Assembly (NCBI GenBank): GCA_000758905.1
Contig: JRNA01000008.1
Location: 156,542 to 220,541, forward strand
Reading direction: 5' to 3'
Length of the DNA stretch: 64,000 nucleotides
Origin: Clostridiales bacterium S5-A14a
GTDB taxonomy: Bacteria > Bacillota > Clostridia > Peptostreptococcales > Anaerovoracaceae
Positions 62,124 through 64,000 of the stretch are shown here, piece after piece. Under the pieces are notes generated by a model, which had not been told where the DNA came from, made no database searches, and worked only from the letters and a program-made list of their open reading frames with translations. The position numbers were made by a program, and so were the translations under genes. The stretch's first letter is position 1. The number at the start of each line of letters is the position of its first letter.

Positions 62124-62157
62124 AAGCATAGTCGCTTCGAGTGGCTATGCTTTTTTT
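62124..62157 (+). terminator. Intrinsic terminator of the perR-rubrerythrin operon
   Basis: AAGCATAG (from 62124) pairs with CTATGCTT, with CTTCGAG at the tip, then a run of T to 62157. Confidence 0.9.
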
Positions 62158-62215
62158 ATGGTAGTAAACTGATGCTTTATATATGAGTATTTTTTCATTT
62201 TTATTTCGCAATAAT

Positions 62216-62245
62216 TTTACATTTAATGCAAGAATATGATATAAT
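62216..62245 (+). promoter_or_regulatory. Promoter of the lipoprotein array
   Basis: TTTACA (62216-62221), 18-base spacer, exact TATAAT (62240-62245), about 70 bases before the first lipoprotein ATG. Confidence 0.6.
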
Positions 62246-62314
62246 TTCTAATGAATTAATTCTAATGTGTGTTAAAGGGGTACCCAGCCTAACTGACGTG
62301 GAGGAAAGAATATT

Positions 62315-63001
62315 ATGAAAAGTCAAAAGCTCAAACAAATATTGTTAATAATCACTTGTTTTAGTTTAATTTTAGTTATGGCTGCTTGCGGTCAAAATAA
62401 CTCTGATAATGGTGACAAGGCCCATAAGACCAAAGATGTCGACAAGCCTAGTAGCTCCGATAGTGCTAGCACTGCCGTCTCGCCACCTGATGTCTCTACC
62501 GACCCCAATAACCCTACATCACTCACATTTTTTAAAACCGCAGCAGATGGTAGGTTCTATCAGACCATCTACGATAGCAGCGTGGACGACCCGGATATGA
62601 CCGCAAGTCCAGGGGTTATTTATGGTTGTTATCATGGCGTCCTAGAGGGTGGTGCAGGCATCACTTTTATCGTCTGCAAACCTCGCTTATCTCCGCCAAT
62701 CTCAGATGCTCTTTGGAAGAATGATCTTAACTATTTTGTAGTACAAGAGAAACACGATGAAAATATCGATCTAGACAACTACGGCGAGATATATATCTTC
62801 AGAAATAAAACTTCCTTCGACGTTGTCTCACCAGACAAAAAATTCATCAGATCCTACAATAGGTGCCCAGGTATTAGCATAGGCTCCAAAAATGACATTG
62901 TAGACTCCGGTAGCGGCGTACTCAGTGAGGGCTGGACAGTTTTTAGTGAAGTGGACGAAGATTATATACTCGAAAATATAGAATACCTTATCACTCATTG
63001 A
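62315..63001 (+). CDS. Lipoprotein, first member of a tandem paralogous family
   Basis: 228 residues, GTGGAGGAAAG before the ATG. Signal peptide ILLIITCFSLILVMAACG with lipobox MAAC (Cys about 25), then a Ser/Asp/Lys linker (about 27-65). The domain from about 66 on contains SLTFFKTAADGRFYQTIYDS, IYGCYHGVLEGGAGITFIVC, PRLSPPISDALW and KNDLNYFVVQEKHDEN. No family recognised. The function is probably extracellular; the two following copies share the same signal peptide and domain core. Confidence 0.75.
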   Translation: MKSQKLKQILLIITCFSLILVMAACGQNNSDNGDKAHKTKDVDKPSSSDSASTAVSPPDVSTDPNNPTSLTFFKTAADGRFYQTIYDSSVDDPDMTASPGVIYGCYHGVLEGGAGITFIVCKPRLSPPISDALWKNDLNYFVVQEKHDENIDLDNYGEIYIFRNKTSFDVVSPDKKFIRSYNRCPGISIGSKNDIVDSGSGVLSEGWTVFSEVDEDYILENIEYLITH

Positions 63002-63120
63002 TAGTATTATGCGTTTCTGATTTGATGGAAATTTTTTTCAATACATTTATACTTATGAATATAATCATCAGTATGCCTTATAAGATTTCCTAGCATAATC
63101 AGTTTAAAGGATGGAATATT

Positions 63121-63744
63121 ATGAAAAAATATAGATTTAAGGAAGTACTATTAATTATTGCTTGTTTTAGTTTAGTTTTAGTTATGGCTGCTTGTGGCAG
63201 TAGTGGTTCGGGTGGTGGCGGCTCACATGCTAGCATCTCCACCGACCCAGATAATCCTAGCGAGCTCACTTTCCCTGAGACTAACGAGGATGGCGACGTC
63301 CATTATCAGTCCATCTACAATAGCAACGTAGACGACCCAGACGCCGAGCCGGGGACTATTTATGGCTGCTATCAAGGTACTACCGCTGATACTGGTGGAA
63401 GCGTAAAATTTATTGCCTATAAACCCAAATTATCACCAGCAATCGCGCAAGCTATTACTGACGGTAATTTAAAATATTTCGTTATACAGGTAGACTATAA
63501 CGACGATAGTCAGCATATAGAAGCAGACACGCTTTATATTTTCACAAACGACGCCTCTTATGATGCTATCTAGCGTGACCAAAAAACCATTAAAGTTAGT
63601 GGTAGATATATTGGCATTAGTTTAGGTACCGAAGACGACTATATAGAGGCAGGGGGAGGGCGCACTTCTGAAGATTATTCGTCCTTTTCTGAACTAGACG
63701 AAGAATACACTCTAGACGCCATAAATGATTTAAGCGCACAGTAA
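63121..63744 (+). pseudogene. Lipoprotein, second family member, interrupted by an in-frame TAG
   Basis: The ATG-initiated frame ends at TAG 63571-63573 after 150 residues. The same frame continues for 56 more codons (RDQKTIKVSGRYIGISLGTE then DDYIEAGG and FSELDEEYTLDAINDL) to TAA at 63742-63744, and those codons align with the end of the first copy (GISIGSKNDIVDSG, FSEVDEDYILENIEYL). Both lengths would then match (207 codons plus stop against 228). Either a nonsense mutation truncates the protein or the TAG is read through. Signal peptide VLLIIACFSLVLVMAACGSS and a Gly/Ser linker are intact. Confidence 0.75.
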
Positions 63745-63753
63745 AAACTCATC

Positions 63754-63786
63754 ACCACCATTACTGAATTAGTGGTGGTTTTTTCA
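63754..63786 (+). terminator. Intrinsic terminator after the second lipoprotein
   Basis: ACCACCATTA pairs with TTAGTGGTGGT around CTGAA, with one mismatch, then TTTTTT. It lies 10 bases after the TAA at 63744, not after the internal TAG, which supports the longer original gene. Confidence 0.85.
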
Positions 63787-63868
63787 ATAAGTCTATAATT
63801 ATTAGCAACTAATTATAGCGCACCTTACAAGATTTCCGAGCATAATCGGCTTCAAAGGAGGGGATATT

Positions 63869-64000
63869 ATGAAGAGATATAGATTTAAGAAAGTACTGTT
63901 AGTTATTGCTTGTTTTAGTTTAGTTATAGTTATGGCTGCTTGTGGCAGTAGTGGTTCGGGTGGTGGTGGCTCACATGCTAGCATCTCCACCGACCCAGAT
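63869..64000 (+). CDS. Lipoprotein, third family member, cut by the window edge
   Basis: ATG at 63869 after AAAGGAGGGG. The first 44 codons (MKRYRFKKVLLVIACFSLVI, VMAACGSSGSGGGGSHASIS TDPD) are nearly identical to those of the second copy, including the Gly/Ser linker, and the 40 bases upstream (from GATTTCC at 63833) match those upstream of the second copy. It is a recent tandem duplicate with a 748-base spacing. The 3' end is outside the window. Confidence 0.85.
   Translation, partial: MKRYRFKKVLLVIACFSLVIVMAACGSSGSGGGGSHASISTDPD

Noticed and set aside
1..64000. CRISPR arrays, insertion sequences, integrase or rRNA genes
   Set aside because: No regularly spaced repeats, transposase-like proteins, integrase motifs or rRNA sequence were noticed in the window.

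Overview
The window looks like the chromosome of a low-GC Gram-positive anaerobe of the class Clostridia. The signs are AT-rich intergenic DNA, strong AGGAGG ribosome sites, GTG and TTG starts, a phi-LC3 type holin, rubrerythrin plus superoxide reductase, a Firmicutes-type ffs-dnaX-ybaB-recR cluster and YdbC/YwiB/UPF0371 family proteins. I cannot name a species; a Eubacterium/Mogibacterium-like anaerobe would fit but this is a guess.

Layout. 1-4730: the right end of a prophage (a tail/baseplate protein cut by the window edge, a small coiled-coil membrane protein, holin, amidase endolysin), followed by a Panacea-PemK/MazF toxin-antitoxin pair and two small genes behind a consensus promoter with a built-in palindrome. 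The element probably ends at the 3' end of a tRNA-Lys gene (4730-4805, minus). 4943-7968: a three-gene glycerol-3-phosphate dehydrogenase-like FAD/FeS operon. 8096-12045 (minus): a zinc-uptake operon, Fur-family regulator, ZnuA, ZnuC, ZnuB and a lipoprotein. 12464-18917: an AGCS symporter, a HAD phosphatase with a two-component system, a CDF exporter and a TIM-barrel protein of unknown role. 19086-24023: uvrB and uvrA, uvrB preceded by a terminator-like leader. 24092-27578: nicotinate phosphoribosyltransferase and a KtrB/KtrA-type K+ uptake pair. 27697-30544 (minus): small membrane proteins, class II aldolase and an anchored protein. 30661-33341: RluA-family pseudouridine synthase, two signal peptidases I and SmpB. 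33461-36453 (minus): a purine phosphoribosyltransferase, an NCS2 permease and a DMT permease.

36610-42884 is the most unusual region. Late cobalamin genes cobT, cobU, cobS and a short second CobU-like gene run straight into metNIQ, and the ribazole-phosphatase (CobC-like) domain is fused in one reading frame to the MetN ATPase. 43001-47915: birA, ywiB-like, UPF0371 and a ClC exchanger. 48060-50962: SRP RNA, dnaX, ybaB, recR. 51146-58420: YdbC, a nucleoside kinase, a one-HKD phospholipase-D-like protein and an AraC regulator divergent from a two-gene ABC exporter-fold transporter. 58622-60232: CoA transferase and a small membrane protein. 60372-62074: an oxidative-stress cluster, superoxide reductase facing away from a PerR-type regulator and rubrerythrin, with a good promoter carrying a Fur/PerR box. 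62315-64000: a tandem family of three related lipoprotein genes, the second interrupted by an in-frame TAG and the third cut by the window edge.

No CRISPR array, insertion sequence, rRNA or integrase was seen. All family calls rest on reading the proteins and DNA by eye; no database search was run.
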